A stretch of 64,000 nucleotides of DNA from Sediminicoccus rosea (GCF_033547095.1 NZ_CP137852.1:3931001-3995000), one strand, 5' to 3'. Shown: positions 7,938 to 18,259, counted from the first letter of the stretch. Notes: generated by a model not told the origin, from the sequence alone. Numbers and translations are program-made.

Positions 7938-8990
7938 TCAATTCTCCGCTGCCAGGCGCTGGGCCTCGTCCTCGCTGACCAGCGCGTCGAAGATCTCGCC
8001 CATCTCGCCCATCATCACGCGGTCCACCTTGTGCAGCGTGAGGCCGATGCGGTGGTCGGTCACGCGGCCCTGGGGGAAGTTGTAGGTGCGGATGCGCTCG
8101 CTGCGGTCGCCGGTGCCCACCTGGCCCTTGCGGTCCGCCGCGCGGGCGGAATCCAGGGCCTGGCGCTGCGCATCGTAGATCTTCGCGCGCAGCATCTTCA
8201 TCGCCTTGGCCTTGTTCTTGTGCTGGCTCTTTTCTTCCTGCATCGCGACCACGGTGCCGGTCGGGATGTGGGTGATCCGCACCGCGCTGTCGGTCTTGTT
8301 CACATGCTGCCCGCCCGCGCCCTGCGCGCGGTAAGTGTCGATGCGGAGGTCCTTCTCGTCGATCCGCACATCCACTTCCTCCGCCTCGGCGAGGACCGCG
8401 ACGGTCACGGTGGAGGTGTGGATGCGGCCTTGCGTCTCGGTCGCCGGCACGCGCTGGACGCGATGCACGCCGCTTTCGAACTTCAGCCGGGCGAAGACCC
8501 CCTGCCCCTCGATCTCGCCCGTGGCGCCCTTGATGCCGCCCAGCTCGTTCTCGTCATATTCGAGCACGGTAAAGCGCCAGCCCACGCTTTCCGCGTATTT
8601 CTGGTAGGCGCGGAACAGCTCGGCCGCGAAGAGGCCCGCCTCGTCGCCGCCGGCCGCGGGGCGGATCTCCAGGATGGCGCTGCGTTCATCCGCCGCATCC
8701 TTCGGCAGCAGCATGAGGCGGATCTCGCGCTCCAGCTTCGGCAGGCGGTGCTTGGCGTCCAGCAGCTCGGCCTCGGCCAGCTCGCGCATCTCCGGGTCGT
8801 CCAGCAGGGCCTGCGCCTCGGCCTGCGCTGCTTCCAGCGCGCGGTATTCGCGCACCTTCACGACCAGCGGCTCGAGGCTGGAAAGCTCCTTCGACATGGC
8901 GCCGATCTCAGCGCCACCGGCGGTCTCGAGCTGCGCGCGAAGCTCCTCCGCCCGCAGCATCACACGCTCCAGCGAGGCGGGGAGGCTCAC
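7938..8990 (-). CDS. prfA: Peptide chain release factor 1
   Basis: 350 residues, full length for RF1. The peptidyl-hydrolysis loop appears as '[18 protein letters not shown]' near residue 230, and '[19 protein letters not shown]' is the conserved domain 4 stretch. RF1 reads UAA and UAG. The gene starts four bases inside hisS (ATGA overlap) and is followed by prmC, its modifying enzyme. Confidence 0.98.
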   Translation of the reverse strand: MSLPASLERVMLRAEELRAQLETAGGAEIGAMSKELSSLEPLVVKVREYRALEAAQAEAQALLDDPEMRELAEAELLDAKHRLPKLEREIRLMLLPKDAADERSAILEIRPAAGGDEAGLFAAELFRAYQKYAESVGWRFTVLEYDENELGGIKGATGEIEGQGVFARLKFESGVHRVQRVPATETQGRIHTSTVTVAVLAEAEEVDVRIDEKDLRIDTYRAQGAGGQHVNKTDSAVRITHIPTGTVVAMQEEKSQHKNKAKAMKMLRAKIYDAQRQALDSARAADRKGQVGTGDRSERIRTYNFPQGRVTDHRIGLTLHKVDRVMMGEMGEIFDALVSEDEAQRLAAEN

Positions 8991-10240
8991 TTCCGCAGCC
9001 GCTCCGCCAGCGCCGCGAAGGGCACCTGCTCCTGCGTGCCGGCATCGAGGTCGCGCAGTTGCGCGACGCCCTGCGTGGCTTCCGTCTCGCCGATGATCAG
9101 CGCCACGCGCGCGCCCTGCTTGTTGGCGCGCTCCATGCGGCGCTTGAGGTTGCCGCGATAGCCCATCTCGGCGCCGATCCCGGCGCCGCGCAGCGATTGC
9201 AGGACGGAGAGCGCGACACCCTCCTCCGCCTCGCTCACCGGGATCACGGTGACGAGGCGCGGCGCCGCCGGCGTGAGCCCCGCCTTCTCCATGAGCATGG
9301 CCAACCGCTCCACACCCGCCGCCCAGCCGACCGAGGGGGTGGGCGGGCCGCCCATCTCCTCCACCAGGCCGTCATAGCGGCCGCCACCCATCACCGTGCC
9401 CTGCGCGCCCAGGCGCTCGGTCACGAATTCGAAGGCGGTGTGGCTGTAGTAGTCGAGGCCGCGGACGATGCGCGGATTCTCGCGGAAGGGCACGGCGAAG
9501 GTCGTCAGGTGCCGGCGCAGCGCGTCCCAATGGGCGCGGGCGCCCTCCGTCAGGAAGGGCTCGATGGTCGGCGCATCGGCCACCAGGGCGCGGTCCTGGG
9601 GTTCCTTGCTGTCGATGATCCGCAGCGGGTTCTTCTCGAGGCGGCGCTGGCTGTCCTCGCTCAACCGGTCGCGATGGGCGGTGAAATGCGCGACCAGCGC
9701 CGCGCGATAAGCATCTCGGCTCTCCGCATCGCCCAGCGTGTTCACCTCGAGGATCACGCCCTCATCCAGGCCGAGCTCGCGGATGATGTGGTAGCCGCAG
9801 GCGATCACCTCGGCATCGGCCAGCGGCTCGCCGGCACCCAGCACCTCGGCGCCGATCTGGTGGAACTGGCGGTAGCGCCCGGCCTGAGGACGCTCGTAGC
9901 GGAACATCGGCCCGGCGTAGAAGACCTTGCGCGGCAGGGATTGCGTGAGCCCGTTGGAAACGAGGGCGCGGCAGACGCCCGCCGTGTTCTCGGGGCGCAG
10001 GGTCACGCTCTCGCCGCCGCGATCCTTGAACTCGTACATCTCCTTGCTGACCACGTCCGAGGTCTCGCCCAGGCCGCGGGCGAAGACGCGCGTATCCTCG
10101 AAGATGGGGGTCGCCCATTCCTCGAAGCCATAGAGCGCCGAGATGCGGCGCGCGGTCTTGATCACGCGGTGGTGGCGGCGGAATTCCTCACCGACGAGGT
10201 CACGGGTTCCGCGTGGCGGCTGGAGCTTGATCTGGGACAT
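8987..10240 (-). CDS. hisS: Histidine--tRNA ligase
   Basis: 417 residues. Class II synthetase motif 2 is seen in '[20 protein letters not shown]', and the HisA/HisB signatures in '[14 protein letters not shown]' and '[13 protein letters not shown]'. Motif 3 is '[14 protein letters not shown]'. A C-terminal anticodon-binding domain follows ('[13 protein letters not shown]'). It charges tRNA-His in the cytosol. The 3' end overlaps prfA by 4 bp, giving a likely hisS-prfA-prmC unit. The start is at '[15 protein letters not shown]'. Confidence 0.98.
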   Translation of the reverse strand: MSQIKLQPPRGTRDLVGEEFRRHHRVIKTARRISALYGFEEWATPIFEDTRVFARGLGETSDVVSKEMYEFKDRGGESVTLRPENTAGVCRALVSNGLTQSLPRKVFYAGPMFRYERPQAGRYRQFHQIGAEVLGAGEPLADAEVIACGYHIIRELGLDEGVILEVNTLGDAESRDAYRAALVAHFTAHRDRLSEDSQRRLEKNPLRIIDSKEPQDRALVADAPTIEPFLTEGARAHWDALRRHLTTFAVPFRENPRIVRGLDYYSHTAFEFVTERLGAQGTVMGGGRYDGLVEEMGGPPTPSVGWAAGVERLAMLMEKAGLTPAAPRLVTVIPVSEAEEGVALSVLQSLRGAGIGAEMGYRGNLKRRMERANKQGARVALIIGETEATQGVAQLRDLDAGTQEQVPFAALAERLRK

Positions 10241-10282
10241 GATGGGGATGGCGGGTAGCGGGTGACGGGCGGCCCGGCAAGG

Positions 10283-10330
10283 GCGGGGCGCCCCGCTGGA
10301 CCACGCTGCGTTCAGGCCGTGTGGTCCAGC
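10283..10330. repeat. Palindrome plus stem-loop upstream of hisS
   Basis: A 14-bp GC palindrome (10283-10296) overlaps a perfect 10-bp inverted repeat, GCTGGACCAC (10295-10304) and GTGGTCCAGC (10321-10330), with a 16-nt loop. It lies in the 145-bp spacer between the VOC gene and hisS. There is no T-tract on either strand, so it could be a poor terminator for the VOC transcript or part of the hisS leader. Confidence 0.5.
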
Positions 10331-10385
10331 CCCTGCCGAGAGGATGATTCAGCGTTGCGGCGATCCCGCCTCAACGCGTCGGGCA

Positions 10386-10880
10386 CTAACCCGCCTTCCG
10401 TGCCGTCCAGGCGTCGAGCGTGGCGCGCGCCTGGTTGCGCGTGGGGTCCATCTCGGCCGCGTGGCGTTCCGTCCTGGCCGCCAGCTCGACCACGTAGCCA
10501 TTCGGGTCGCGCAGGTAGATGGAATGGATGATGCCGTGATCGGCCGGGCCGCGCGCCTCGATGCCGGCGGCCCGCGCCTTGGCGAGCACCGCCTCGAGCT
10601 CCTCGGCCGAGGTCTCCATGGCCACGTGCAGGTCGAAATCATGCTGAGGCTTGAAGTCGAAGTCGCTGCCCGGCACCTCGAAGAAGGCGAGGAAGCTGCC
10701 ATCGCCCAGCTTGTAGAAGCTGTGCAGCACCGCCGCGTCGCGCCCCGTCGCCGTCCGCTCGATCACGAAGGCCTGGGCCAGCTCCATGCCGAGGAAATCC
10801 TCGTAGAAGGCGCGCGTGGCCTCGGAATCCCGGCAGCGATAGGCGACGTGGTGGAACATGTGGGCGGGGTTGCCGGCCAT
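10386..10880 (-). CDS. VOC-family protein
   Basis: 164 residues. 'MFHHVAYRCRDSEATRAFY' begins the first VOC module and 'DFDLHVAMETSAEELEAV' the second. 'HSIYLRDPNGYVVELAA' carries the conserved C-terminal Glu metal ligand. It resembles biphenyl-2,3-diol dioxygenase or glyoxalase-type proteins; the substrate is unknown. Its start overlaps the stop of the upstream GST gene (TGATG), so the two are translationally coupled, which fits a glutathione-linked role. Confidence 0.92.
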   Translation of the reverse strand: MAGNPAHMFHHVAYRCRDSEATRAFYEDFLGMELAQAFVIERTATGRDAAVLHSFYKLGDGSFLAFFEVPGSDFDFKPQHDFDLHVAMETSAEELEAVLAKARAAGIEARGPADHGIIHSIYLRDPNGYVVELAARTERHAAEMDPTRNQARATLDAWTARKAG

Positions 10881-11545
10881 CACGCGGCGCCCTGTAGCAT
10901 GCCCCGCCAGGCATTGAAGCCGCCATTGGCGACCTCCCAGCTCGGCCGCGCCTTCATCGCCGCTATCCAGCGCTGCACCCGGGGCCAGGGCGCGAAATCG
11001 AAGCCGACCAGCTCGCCCAGGGTCACGTAGCAGGCGCCCAGATGGTCGGAGAGATCGGGCTCGGCGCCGCCCAGGAAGGGCGCGGCATCGCTCAGCATGT
11101 GGTCGTTCAGGATGGTCATCAGCGTGCGGGACTTCGCCTCCGCCCGCTCCACCGCCGCCGCCTGCATGGCCGCATTGGACCACATGTAGTCGGGCAGGAT
11201 CTGGCCATAGACGAGGCCATAGCCGAAGACGCGGTAGAAGCCGGTATTGAACCAGTCCATCCGCGCATTCACCGCGGCGCGGGCGCGCCTGTCGGCCGGC
11301 CAGGCGGGATGCGCCGCAAGGTCGGCCAGGTATTTGAGGATGGCCGAGCATTCGATCAGCCGGTGGCCATCCGCCTCCTCCAGCACGGGGACGAGCTGGT
11401 TCGGGTTGATGCCGGTATAGGCCTCGCCCTTGTGCTCGCCGGTGAAGAGGTTCACGGGGACGAGCTCAAGCGGAAGCCCTGCCTCATGCGCGAACATGAC
11501 GATCGGGCGGCACGTGGTCGAGCCGTCGAAGTAGTGCAGTTTCAA
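10880..11545 (-). CDS. Glutathione S-transferase family protein
   Basis: 221 residues. The N-terminal thioredoxin-like domain includes 'MKLHYFDGSTTCRPIVMFA' and the cis-Pro/SNAIL-type segments 'GINPNQLVPVLEEADG' and 'LIECSAILKYLADL'. A helical C-terminal domain follows. It may conjugate or carry glutathione adducts, and the theta- or beta-like N-terminus suggests a detoxification enzyme. It is coupled to the downstream VOC gene. Confidence 0.93.
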   Translation of the reverse strand: MKLHYFDGSTTCRPIVMFAHEAGLPLELVPVNLFTGEHKGEAYTGINPNQLVPVLEEADGHRLIECSAILKYLADLAAHPAWPADRRARAAVNARMDWFNTGFYRVFGYGLVYGQILPDYMWSNAAMQAAAVERAEAKSRTLMTILNDHMLSDAAPFLGGAEPDLSDHLGACYVTLGELVGFDFAPWPRVQRWIAAMKARPSWEVANGGFNAWRGMLQGAA

Positions 11546-11581
11546 GGCGCTGTTTCCCTCGCGCTTCCAGGCCGGCGCCGC

Positions 11582-12727
11582 CTATTCCGCGGCGATCTTC
11601 GCCTTGGCCTCCTCGGCCTTCTTCGCATCCGCCTCGGCCTGGAGCTGGGCCGCGCGCGCCTCCACCATCTCGACCAGGTGGTCGATCATGGCTTCGGTGT
11701 CGGTCGTGTGGTCCTGCTTGCCGGTGGAATAGACCATGTGCCGCCCGGCGCCGCCGCCGGTCAGGCCGATATCGGTCATCAGCGCCTCGCCCGGGCCGTT
11801 CACCACGCAGCCGATGATGGACAGGCTGACCGGCTGGGTCACGTGGGCGAGCCGCTCCTCCAGCTTCTCCACCGTGCGGATCACGTCGAAGCCCTGCCGT
11901 GCGCAGGAGGGACAGGAGATGATCTTCACGCCGCGATGGCGCAGATGCAGCGACTTCAGGATGTCCCAGGCGACGGCGACCTCCTCCTCCGGCTCGGCGC
12001 TGAGGGAGACGCGCATCGTGTCGCCGATGCCGGCCCAGAGCAGGTTGCCGAGGCCAATGGCGCTCTTCACCGTGCCGGCGCGCTTGCCGCCCGCCTCGGT
12101 GATGCCGATGTGCAGCGGGTGGTCGCATTGCTCGGCGAGCTGCGTGTAGGCGGCGACGGCCATGAAGACGTCGCTCGCCTTCACGCTGATCTTGAACTCG
12201 TGGAAGTCGTTCTGCAGCAGGTGGTCGGCGTGCCAGAGCGCGCTTTCGACCAGCGCCTCGGGGTTGGGCTCGCCATACTTCTCCAGGAGGTGCTTCTCCA
12301 GGCTGCCGGCATTGACGCCGATGCGGATGGCGCAGCCATGGTCGCGCGCCGCCTTCACCACCTCCTTCACGCGCTCGGGCGAGCCGATATTGCCCGGGTT
12401 GATGCGCAGGCAGGCGGCTCCGGCCTCGGCCGCCTCGATGGCGCGGCGGTAGTGGAAATGGATGTCGGCGACGATCGGGACATTCACCTCGCGCACGATC
12501 TCGGCCAGCGCCGCCGTGCTTTCCTCATCGGGGCAGGAGACACGGACGATGTCCACGCCCGCCAGCTCGGATTTGCGGATCTGCGCGATGGTGGCAGCCG
12601 CGTCCGAGGTCAGCGTGTTGGTCATGGTCTGCACGCTGATGGGGGCGTCCCCACCCACCAAAACCTTGCCCACGCGGATCTGGCGCGACTTGCGGCGCGC
12701 GATGTGCTGATAAGGCCGGTAGCTCAT
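11582..12727 (-). CDS. ispG: 4-hydroxy-3-methylbut-2-en-1-yl diphosphate synthase (IspG)
   Basis: 381 residues from '[16 protein letters not shown]', preceded by a good ribosome site (GAGGGA). '[17 protein letters not shown]' and 'LRINPGNIG' are TIM-barrel signatures. The cluster-binding cysteines lie in '[13 protein letters not shown]' and '[10 protein letters not shown]'. It reduces MEcPP to HMBPP in the MEP isoprenoid pathway using a 4Fe-4S cluster. The C-terminus has an Ala/Lys/Glu-rich tail of about 25 residues not needed for catalysis. It follows the RodZ-like gene, a common alphaproteobacterial order. Confidence 0.97.
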   Translation of the reverse strand: MSYRPYQHIARRKSRQIRVGKVLVGGDAPISVQTMTNTLTSDAAATIAQIRKSELAGVDIVRVSCPDEESTAALAEIVREVNVPIVADIHFHYRRAIEAAEAGAACLRINPGNIGSPERVKEVVKAARDHGCAIRIGVNAGSLEKHLLEKYGEPNPEALVESALWHADHLLQNDFHEFKISVKASDVFMAVAAYTQLAEQCDHPLHIGITEAGGKRAGTVKSAIGLGNLLWAGIGDTMRVSLSAEPEEEVAVAWDILKSLHLRHRGVKIISCPSCARQGFDVIRTVEKLEERLAHVTQPVSLSIIGCVVNGPGEALMTDIGLTGGGAGRHMVYSTGKQDHTTDTEAMIDHLVEMVEARAAQLQAEADAKKAEEAKAKIAAE

Positions 12728-12804
12728 GCATTCCCTCGGAAACGGCGTTCGGTCCGCAATATAGGCGCGGCCGCGGGAATGCCCAAGCTTGCTGTCGCCG
12801 CCCG

Positions 12805-13830
12805 CTACTGGCGCTGGGCGGGCGGGTTCAACCGGGCTGGCGCGGGCGGTGCCGCGGCGGGGGCGGCCGGGGCCTGCGTGCCCGCCGCTGGGCGCGGGCG
12901 GAGCTGATCCGGCACCAGGGGCACATCGCGGCGCACGCCGGGCGTGTTGCCGAAGGCAGGCGAGGGCTGGCCATCCACCAGGACCTCGATCATCGCCGCA
13001 TTGCCGACCGAGAGCAGCAGCCCCTCGCGGTTGGGGACCACGAAGGTCTCGCCAGGCCGCATGTTGCGGGAGATGAGGGTCTGGTTGGCCCGGGTGTCGC
13101 GCACCTGCGTCCAGATCTCGGCCCGGGCGCGCAGCGTGATGCGCGGCTGGTCGGCCGGCGGTGCCGCGGCGGGCGGCGGCGCGGGCGTGGGCACCTGCAC
13201 CGGGACGGGGGTGGGCACCGGCAGGGCGGGCACGATCACGGCGGCGCCGGGCGGCGTGGGGGAAGGTGTGGCGCTGGGCGCGGGGCTGGCCGCGGGGGTG
13301 GGCGCGGTCGCCGTGGTGCTGGGCGCGGTGGGGGCCGGGGTCGCGGGGCGGAGCGCCTCGCCCGTGCGGGCCGCGGGCTCGAGCCGGGCCGGCACGGGAG
13401 GCACGGCATCCACGGTGCGATTGCCGGTTCCGGCCCAATTGTACCAGGCGACATAGGCGCCGATGGCGATGACGGCGCCCGCCAGCACCAGCACGCCGGC
13501 CGGGAAGCCCCGCTCGGGCACGGGTTCGGGGAAGACGAGGTCGGTCTTGCGGGCGCCGGTGGCGACCGCATCGCGCAGGCGGCGGACCATCTCGCTCGGG
13601 TCGAGGCCAAGGGCGCCGGCATAGTTGCGGACGAATCCCACGGCATAGGCCGGCGAAGGCAGGTCCTTCAGGCGGCCCTCCTCGAGGGCGATCAGATAGA
13701 CGCGCCGGATGCGCAGCTCCGCCGCCACGTCCTCGATCGAGAGGCCGAGGGCGAGGCGCGCGTCACGCAGTTCCTCGCCGAGGCGGGCTGCATCCACGGT
13801 CTGGGCCTCCTGGGGGCGGAAGCGTTTCAT
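12805..13830 (-). CDS. RodZ-like helix-turn-helix membrane protein (DUF4115)
   Basis: About 341 residues. An N-terminal Cro/C1-type HTH ('[20 protein letters not shown]') is followed by one membrane helix ('[19 protein letters not shown]', near residue 125). A long Pro/Ala/Thr-rich linker leads to a C-terminal beta domain of DUF4115 type ('[17 protein letters not shown]'). This is the RodZ architecture, which links MreB to cell-wall synthesis; in alphaproteobacteria the gene typically precedes ispG, as here. Start set at '[10 protein letters not shown]'; a GTG a few codons upstream is possible. Confidence 0.9.
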   Translation of the reverse strand: MKRFRPQEAQTVDAARLGEELRDARLALGLSIEDVAAELRIRRVYLIALEEGRLKDLPSPAYAVGFVRNYAGALGLDPSEMVRRLRDAVATGARKTDLVFPEPVPERGFPAGVLVLAGAVIAIGAYVAWYNWAGTGNRTVDAVPPVPARLEPAARTGEALRPATPAPTAPSTTATAPTPAASPAPSATPSPTPPGAAVIVPALPVPTPVPVQVPTPAPPPAAAPPADQPRITLRARAEIWTQVRDTRANQTLISRNMRPGETFVVPNREGLLLSVGNAAMIEVLVDGQPSPAFGNTPGVRRDVPLVPDQLRPRPAAGTQAPAAPAAAPPAPARLNPPAQRQ

Positions 13831-13906
13831 GTCGTCGAACACGAGCCCATGGTTAGCCCCTTCCGGGCGGGGGCGCAAAGCCCCCTTGCCGTTCCGGGGC
13901 GATTCC

Positions 13907-14950
13907 TCATGCGAGGCCGCGGCGGGCGGCCAACGCGGCCGCGGCCTGGCCCATCAGCTCCGCCACGATTTCGGCGGCCGGCTGCTCGCGCGAGACCATG
14001 CCGACCGACTGGCCGGCCATCAGCGAGCCCTGCTCCACATCGCCATCCACCACGGCCCGGCGCAGGGCGCCCGCCCAGAAATGCTCGATGTCGAGCTGCG
14101 CCTCCTCCTTGCCCAGCTCGCCCGCCTGAAACCGCTTCAGCACGGCCGCCTGGTGCTCCATGAAGCGCTTGGTGCCCTCGTTCTGCAGGGCGCGCACGGG
14201 GATGACCGGGAAGCGCTCATCCAGCTGGACGGTGGGCAGGGCGTCGCGCGCATTGCCGCGGATGAAGGCGCGCTTGAAGTTCGGGTGGGCGATGCATTCG
14301 GTGGCGCAGACGAAGCGCGTGCCGAGCTGGGCGCCGGCGGCCCCCATTTCCAGGTAGGACAGGATCGCCTCGCCGCGCCCGATGCCGCCGGCGACGAAGA
14401 CCGGCACCTCGGTGATGTGGGGCAGGATCTCCTGCGCCAGCACGTTCAGCGACACCGGGCCGATATGCCCGCCCGCCTCGCTGCCCTCGATGACCAGGGC
14501 ATCGGCGCCGGAGCGGATCAGCTTCTTGGCGAGCGCCAGCGCGGGCGCGAAGCAGATGATCTTCGCCCCGCCCTCCTTCGCGCGCTTGATCGCCGAGCCG
14601 GGCGGGATGCCGCCCGCGAAGACGATGTGCGAGACGCCGTGCCCGAGGCATGTGTCCACCAGCTGCTCCAGGCGCGGATGCATGGTGATCAGGTTCACGC
14701 CGAAGGGCTTGTCGGTCAGCGCCTTGGTGCCGGCGATCTCGGCATCCAGGTGGTGCGGCTCCATGGCGCCGCAGGCGATGACGCCGAAGGCGCCGGCATT
14801 GGAGAGGGCCGCCACCAGGTTGCGCTCGCTCACCCAGGACATGGCGCCGCCCAGCAGCGCATAGCGCGAGCCGAAGAAGGCGGCGCCGCGCGCCATCAGG
14901 CGGTCTACCTCGTCAAAGGCCGCTTGGGGGATCACCGCCGTCGCATCCAT
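13907..14950 (-). CDS. Nitronate monooxygenase / 2-nitropropane dioxygenase-like FMN enzyme
   Basis: 347 residues, TIM-barrel of the NPD/FabK superfamily. FMN phosphate-binding motifs are seen in 'DALVIEGSEAGGHIG' and 'PVFVAGGIGRGEAIL', with 'GAAGAQLGTRFV' downstream. The N-terminus 'FGSRYALLGGAMSWVSE' is typical. The family includes nitronate monooxygenases and enoyl-ACP-reductase-like proteins; which reaction applies is not clear. Its start overlaps the lysC stop by one base (TGATG), suggesting co-translation. Confidence 0.92.
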   Translation of the reverse strand: MDATAVIPQAAFDEVDRLMARGAAFFGSRYALLGGAMSWVSERNLVAALSNAGAFGVIACGAMEPHHLDAEIAGTKALTDKPFGVNLITMHPRLEQLVDTCLGHGVSHIVFAGGIPPGSAIKRAKEGGAKIICFAPALALAKKLIRSGADALVIEGSEAGGHIGPVSLNVLAQEILPHITEVPVFVAGGIGRGEAILSYLEMGAAGAQLGTRFVCATECIAHPNFKRAFIRGNARDALPTVQLDERFPVIPVRALQNEGTKRFMEHQAAVLKRFQAGELGKEEAQLDIEHFWAGALRRAVVDGDVEQGSLMAGQSVGMVSREQPAAEIVAELMGQAAAALAARRGLA

Positions 14951-16170
14951 CAGGCGGCGTCCAGGCCGTAGGCGGTGTGCAGCGCGCGGACAGCAAGCTC
15001 GGTGTAGTCGGCGGCCACCAGCACGCTCACCTTGATCTCGGAGGTCGAGATCACCTGGATGTTGATGCCCTTGTCGGCCAGCGTCTTGAACATGGTCGAC
15101 GCCACGCCCGCATGGGTGCGCATGCCGATGCCGACGACGCTGATCTTCGCCACGTCGGGGTCGGCGATCAGCGCCTCGAAGCCCAGTTCGGCCTTGGCCT
15201 TCTCCAGGATGTCGGTGCAGCGCGGCAGGTCTGAGCGGCCGACCGTGAAGGTCATGTCCGTGCCGCCATCGGCGCCGATGTTCTGGACGATCATGTCCAC
15301 ATTCACATTGGCGGCCGAAAGCGGGCCGAACACGCGGGCGGCAACGCCCGGGCGGTCGGGCACGCGGCGCAGCGTGACCTTCGCCTCATCGCGCGAATAG
15401 GCAATGCCGGAAACGATCGGCTTCTCCATGATCTCGTCCTCATCCACGACCAGGGAGCCTGGCTTGTCTTCAAAACTGGAAAGCACCTGCACGCGAACCC
15501 GCGCCTTCATGGCGAGTTCGACGGAGCGGGTCTGCAACACCTTGGCGCCCACAGACGCCAGTTCCAGCATCTCCTCATAGGAGATGCGCTCAAGCTTTTT
15601 CGCGCGCGGGACGATCCGCGGGTCGGTCGTGTAGATGCCGTCCACATCCGTGTAGATGTCGCAGCGGTCGGCCTTCAGGGCCGCGGCCAGTGCGACCGCC
15701 GAGAGGTCGGAGCCGCCGCGGCCGAGCGTCGTCACGCGGTTGCGCGTGGGCTCCAGCCCCTGGAAGCCGGCGACGACGGGGACCTGGCCCTGCTCCATCC
15801 GGCGGATCAGCTCGTCGCCCTCGATCCGGTCCACGCGGGCCTTGCCATGCGCGTTGTCGGTGATGATCGGCACCTGCCAGCCCTGCCAGGAGCGCGCCTC
15901 CACGCCGATGGCCTGGAGCGCGATGGCGGTGAGGCCGATCGTCACCTGCTCGCCGGTCGCGACCACGGTGTCGTATTCGCGGGCGTCATGCAGCGGCGAG
16001 AGGTCCTGGCACCATTTGACCAGCTGGTTCGTGGCGCCCGACATGGCGGAGACGACGACGGCCACCTGATGGCCGGCATCCACCTCGCGCTTCACGCGGG
16101 CGGCGACGTTCCGGATACGGTCGAGATCGGCGACGGAAGTGCCGCCGAACTTCATGACGATACGTGACAT
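14950..16170 (-). CDS. lysC: Aspartate kinase
   Basis: 406 residues from 'MSRIVMKFGGTSVADL', which contains the phosphate-binding KFGGTS motif. 'LGRGGSDLSAVALAAAL' and 'CDIYTDVDGIYTTDPR' are further kinase-domain signatures. Two C-terminal ACT domains follow (about residues 265-400), the site of feedback inhibition by lysine and threonine. It phosphorylates aspartate, the first step toward lysine, threonine and methionine. Coupled to the downstream NMO-like gene; divergent from ubiG. Confidence 0.98.
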   Translation of the reverse strand: MSRIVMKFGGTSVADLDRIRNVAARVKREVDAGHQVAVVVSAMSGATNQLVKWCQDLSPLHDAREYDTVVATGEQVTIGLTAIALQAIGVEARSWQGWQVPIITDNAHGKARVDRIEGDELIRRMEQGQVPVVAGFQGLEPTRNRVTTLGRGGSDLSAVALAAALKADRCDIYTDVDGIYTTDPRIVPRAKKLERISYEEMLELASVGAKVLQTRSVELAMKARVRVQVLSSFEDKPGSLVVDEDEIMEKPIVSGIAYSRDEAKVTLRRVPDRPGVAARVFGPLSAANVNVDMIVQNIGADGGTDMTFTVGRSDLPRCTDILEKAKAELGFEALIADPDVAKISVVGIGMRTHAGVASTMFKTLADKGINIQVISTSEIKVSVLVAADYTELAVRALHTAYGLDAA

Positions 16171-16256
16171 GCGAATTCCTGGCCGGCCCCGCCGAAGCAG
16201 TATCCCTTGGGGGGGCAGGCCTTGCGGTGGGCCCAAGGGCGGGTCAGATAACGTCC

Positions 16257-16985
16257 ATGACGCGGATGGGCAACATGCCAGAGGGAAACAGGTCTGGCAG
16301 CGCAGACCTCAACGAAGTGGCGAAGTTCGACGCCCTGGCCCAGGACTGGTGGAAACCGACCGGCCCCATGGCCCCGCTGCACGCCATGAACCCGGCCCGG
16401 ATGGGCTGGATCGCGGGCCAGCTCGGGCCGCTGGAAGGTTTGCGCATCCTGGATGCGGGGTGCGGGGCGGGCCTCGCGTCGGAATGGCTCGCCCGGCGGG
16501 GCGCCATCGTCACCGGCCTGGACGCGGCCGGCGCGGCGCTGGAGGCGGCGCGCGCCCATGCCGCGTCGCAAGGTGTCCGCGTGGACTACCGCGAGGGCAC
16601 GCCCGAGGATGTCGAGGCCGGCGGTTTCGATGCCGTCATCTCGCTCGAAGTCATCGAGCATGTCCCGCCGGCTGAGCGTGCCGGGTTTTGCGCCGCCCTC
16701 GCGCGCCTCACACGGCCGGGCGGGCAGGTCTTCCTCTCCACGCTGAACCGCACGCGCCGCTCCTACCTTTTTGCCATCCTGGGCGCCGAGCAGATCCTCC
16801 GCTGGCTGCCGCGCGGCACGCATGACTGGAAGCAATTCGTGACGCCGGAGGAACTCGGCGCACTGCTGCGCGGCGCGGGCCTCGCCGTCACCGACGTGGC
16901 CGGCATGGTGCCGAGCCTCAGCACCGGCTTCCGCATCGCCCGCGACACGGGCGTGAACTACCTGATGGCGGCACGAAAGGTCTGA
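16257..16985 (+). CDS. ubiG: Bifunctional 2-polyprenyl-6-hydroxyphenol methylase / 3-demethylubiquinol 3-O-methyltransferase
   Basis: About 242 residues. The N-terminal 'EVAKFDALAQDWWKPTGPM' and 'LHAMNPARMGWI' are diagnostic of UbiG, followed by SAM motif I 'ILDAGCGAGLASEWLA'. 'FLSTLNRTRRSYLFAILGA' and 'GTHDWKQFVTPEEL' complete the family signature. It carries out both O-methylations of ubiquinone synthesis. ATG codons at 16257, 16266 and 16275 are all possible. Divergent from lysC and 2 bp before the FAH-family gene. Confidence 0.97.
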   Translation: MTRMGNMPEGNRSGSADLNEVAKFDALAQDWWKPTGPMAPLHAMNPARMGWIAGQLGPLEGLRILDAGCGAGLASEWLARRGAIVTGLDAAGAALEAARAHAASQGVRVDYREGTPEDVEAGGFDAVISLEVIEHVPPAERAGFCAALARLTRPGGQVFLSTLNRTRRSYLFAILGAEQILRWLPRGTHDWKQFVTPEELGALLRGAGLAVTDVAGMVPSLSTGFRIARDTGVNYLMAARKV

Positions 16986-16987
16986 GC

Positions 16988-17767
16988 ATGGTCAAGCACT
17001 GGGTCCGCTTCCGCACCGCCGCAGGTGCCGAGGGCTTCGGCACGCTGGGGGGCGAGAGCATCACGCCGCACACGGGCGAGATGTTCGGCGCGAATGCCCC
17101 CGAGGGCGCCCCCCTGCCGCTGGCCGGCGTCACCCTGCTGGCGCCCACGCGGCCGCTGCGTTTCGTCGGGCTGTGGAACAACTACCACGAGCTGGCGGCC
17201 AAGCAGGGAAACGCCATCCCGGAGACGCCGCTCTGGTTCCTGAAGTCGCCCGGCAGCGTGATCGGCCCGGGCGCGGCGATCCGCCCGCCCGCGGGCTATG
17301 CGGGCAAGACGCTCTATGAGGGCGAACTCGGCCTCGTCATCGGCCGCCGCGTCCATGGCGCCGACGAGGCGGAGGCCGAGGCCGCCATCTTCGGCCTGAC
17401 CTGCGTGAACGACGTGACGGCGCTCGACATCCTGACCGCCGACCCCTCCTTCCCCCAATGGGCACGCGCCAAGTCGCCCGACAGCTTCGGCCCGATCGGC
17501 CCCTGCATCGCCGAGGGCCTGGATTGGCGGGAGCTGCGCGTGCAGGTCGCGCTGAACGGCCGCGTCCGGCAGGACTACGCCTGCGCGGACATGATCCTGC
17601 CGCCCGCCCGCATCGTCTCGCTGCTGTCGCGGGAGATGACGCTGGAGCCGGGCGATGTGATCGCCTGCGGCACCTCGGTGGGCGCGCTGCCCATGCGGCC
17701 GGGCATGGAGGTGGCGGTCACCATCCCGGGAATCGGGACGCTGACCAATCCCTTCGCCCCTGAGTGA
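16988..17767 (+). CDS. Fumarylacetoacetate hydrolase family protein
   Basis: 259 residues. 'FVGLWNNYHELAAKQGN' and 'FLKSPGSVIGPGAAI' match the FAH fold entry. 'YEGELGLVIGR' provides the ExE metal ligands, and 'GLTCVNDVTALDI' the third acidic ligand. 'RAKSPDSFGPIGPCI' and 'GDVIACGTSVG' are conserved in the 2-keto-hydratase/acylpyruvase branch. It probably cleaves a C-C bond in, or hydrates, a small diketo acid. It starts 2 bp after ubiG. Confidence 0.93.
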   Translation: MVKHWVRFRTAAGAEGFGTLGGESITPHTGEMFGANAPEGAPLPLAGVTLLAPTRPLRFVGLWNNYHELAAKQGNAIPETPLWFLKSPGSVIGPGAAIRPPAGYAGKTLYEGELGLVIGRRVHGADEAEAEAAIFGLTCVNDVTALDILTADPSFPQWARAKSPDSFGPIGPCIAEGLDWRELRVQVALNGRVRQDYACADMILPPARIVSLLSREMTLEPGDVIACGTSVGALPMRPGMEVAVTIPGIGTLTNPFAPE

Positions 17768-17769
17768 CC

Positions 17770-18174
17770 TCAGCCGCGGCTGGCGCCCAGATGCGCCACG
17801 CCCTCGATCTCGACGAGGATGCTGGGCTCGGCCAGCGCCGAGACCTCGACCAGGGAGCAGGCGGGGAAATCGCCGGTGAAGAATTCGCGCCGGGCCTTCC
17901 AGACCGCCTCGCGCTGGGCGATGTCGGTCACGAAGATCGTCAATTTCACCATATCGGCCATGCATCCACCGGCGGCCTCCAGCAGCGCCTGCATCTTGCC
18001 GAAGATGATGCGCGCCTGGGCCTCCATATCGGCGCCCTCGGGGGCGCGCAGCGCCTGGTCACGCGCGGTGAAGCCGGAAAGATAGGCAATGCCGTCCACC
18101 ACGCGGCAATTGGACCAGAGGCCCGGCGGCGGCTCGGGGACGGCGGGGCTGGTGACGCGGCGGATTCGGGACAT
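17770..18174 (-). CDS. RidA/YjgF family protein
   Basis: 134 residues. '[19 protein letters not shown]', '[18 protein letters not shown]' and '[12 protein letters not shown]' follow the RidA trimer fold, and '[19 protein letters not shown]' is the C-terminal signature. The Arg that stabilises the substrate carboxylate in true RidA (in the 'C/S-x-R-x' region) is not obvious: the equivalent stretch reads 'FPACSLVEV'. A deaminase role on reactive enamines is therefore uncertain. Convergent with the FAH gene, 2 bp apart. Confidence 0.92.
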   Translation of the reverse strand: MSRIRRVTSPAVPEPPPGLWSNCRVVDGIAYLSGFTARDQALRAPEGADMEAQARIIFGKMQALLEAAGGCMADMVKLTIFVTDIAQREAVWKARREFFTGDFPACSLVEVSALAEPSILVEIEGVAHLGASRG

Positions 18175-18259
18175 CGCATGTTCCTCCTGGACGGGCGACA
18201 GGCTGCCAGCTTCCCACCGATTGTCACCTGGGGCGGGGGGCGGGCCTGCCGGTTGCGAC

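Noticed and set aside
17770-18174. Call of an active RidA enamine deaminase
   Set aside because: The family fold is clear, but the substrate-binding Arg of true RidA is not evident, so only the family name was used.
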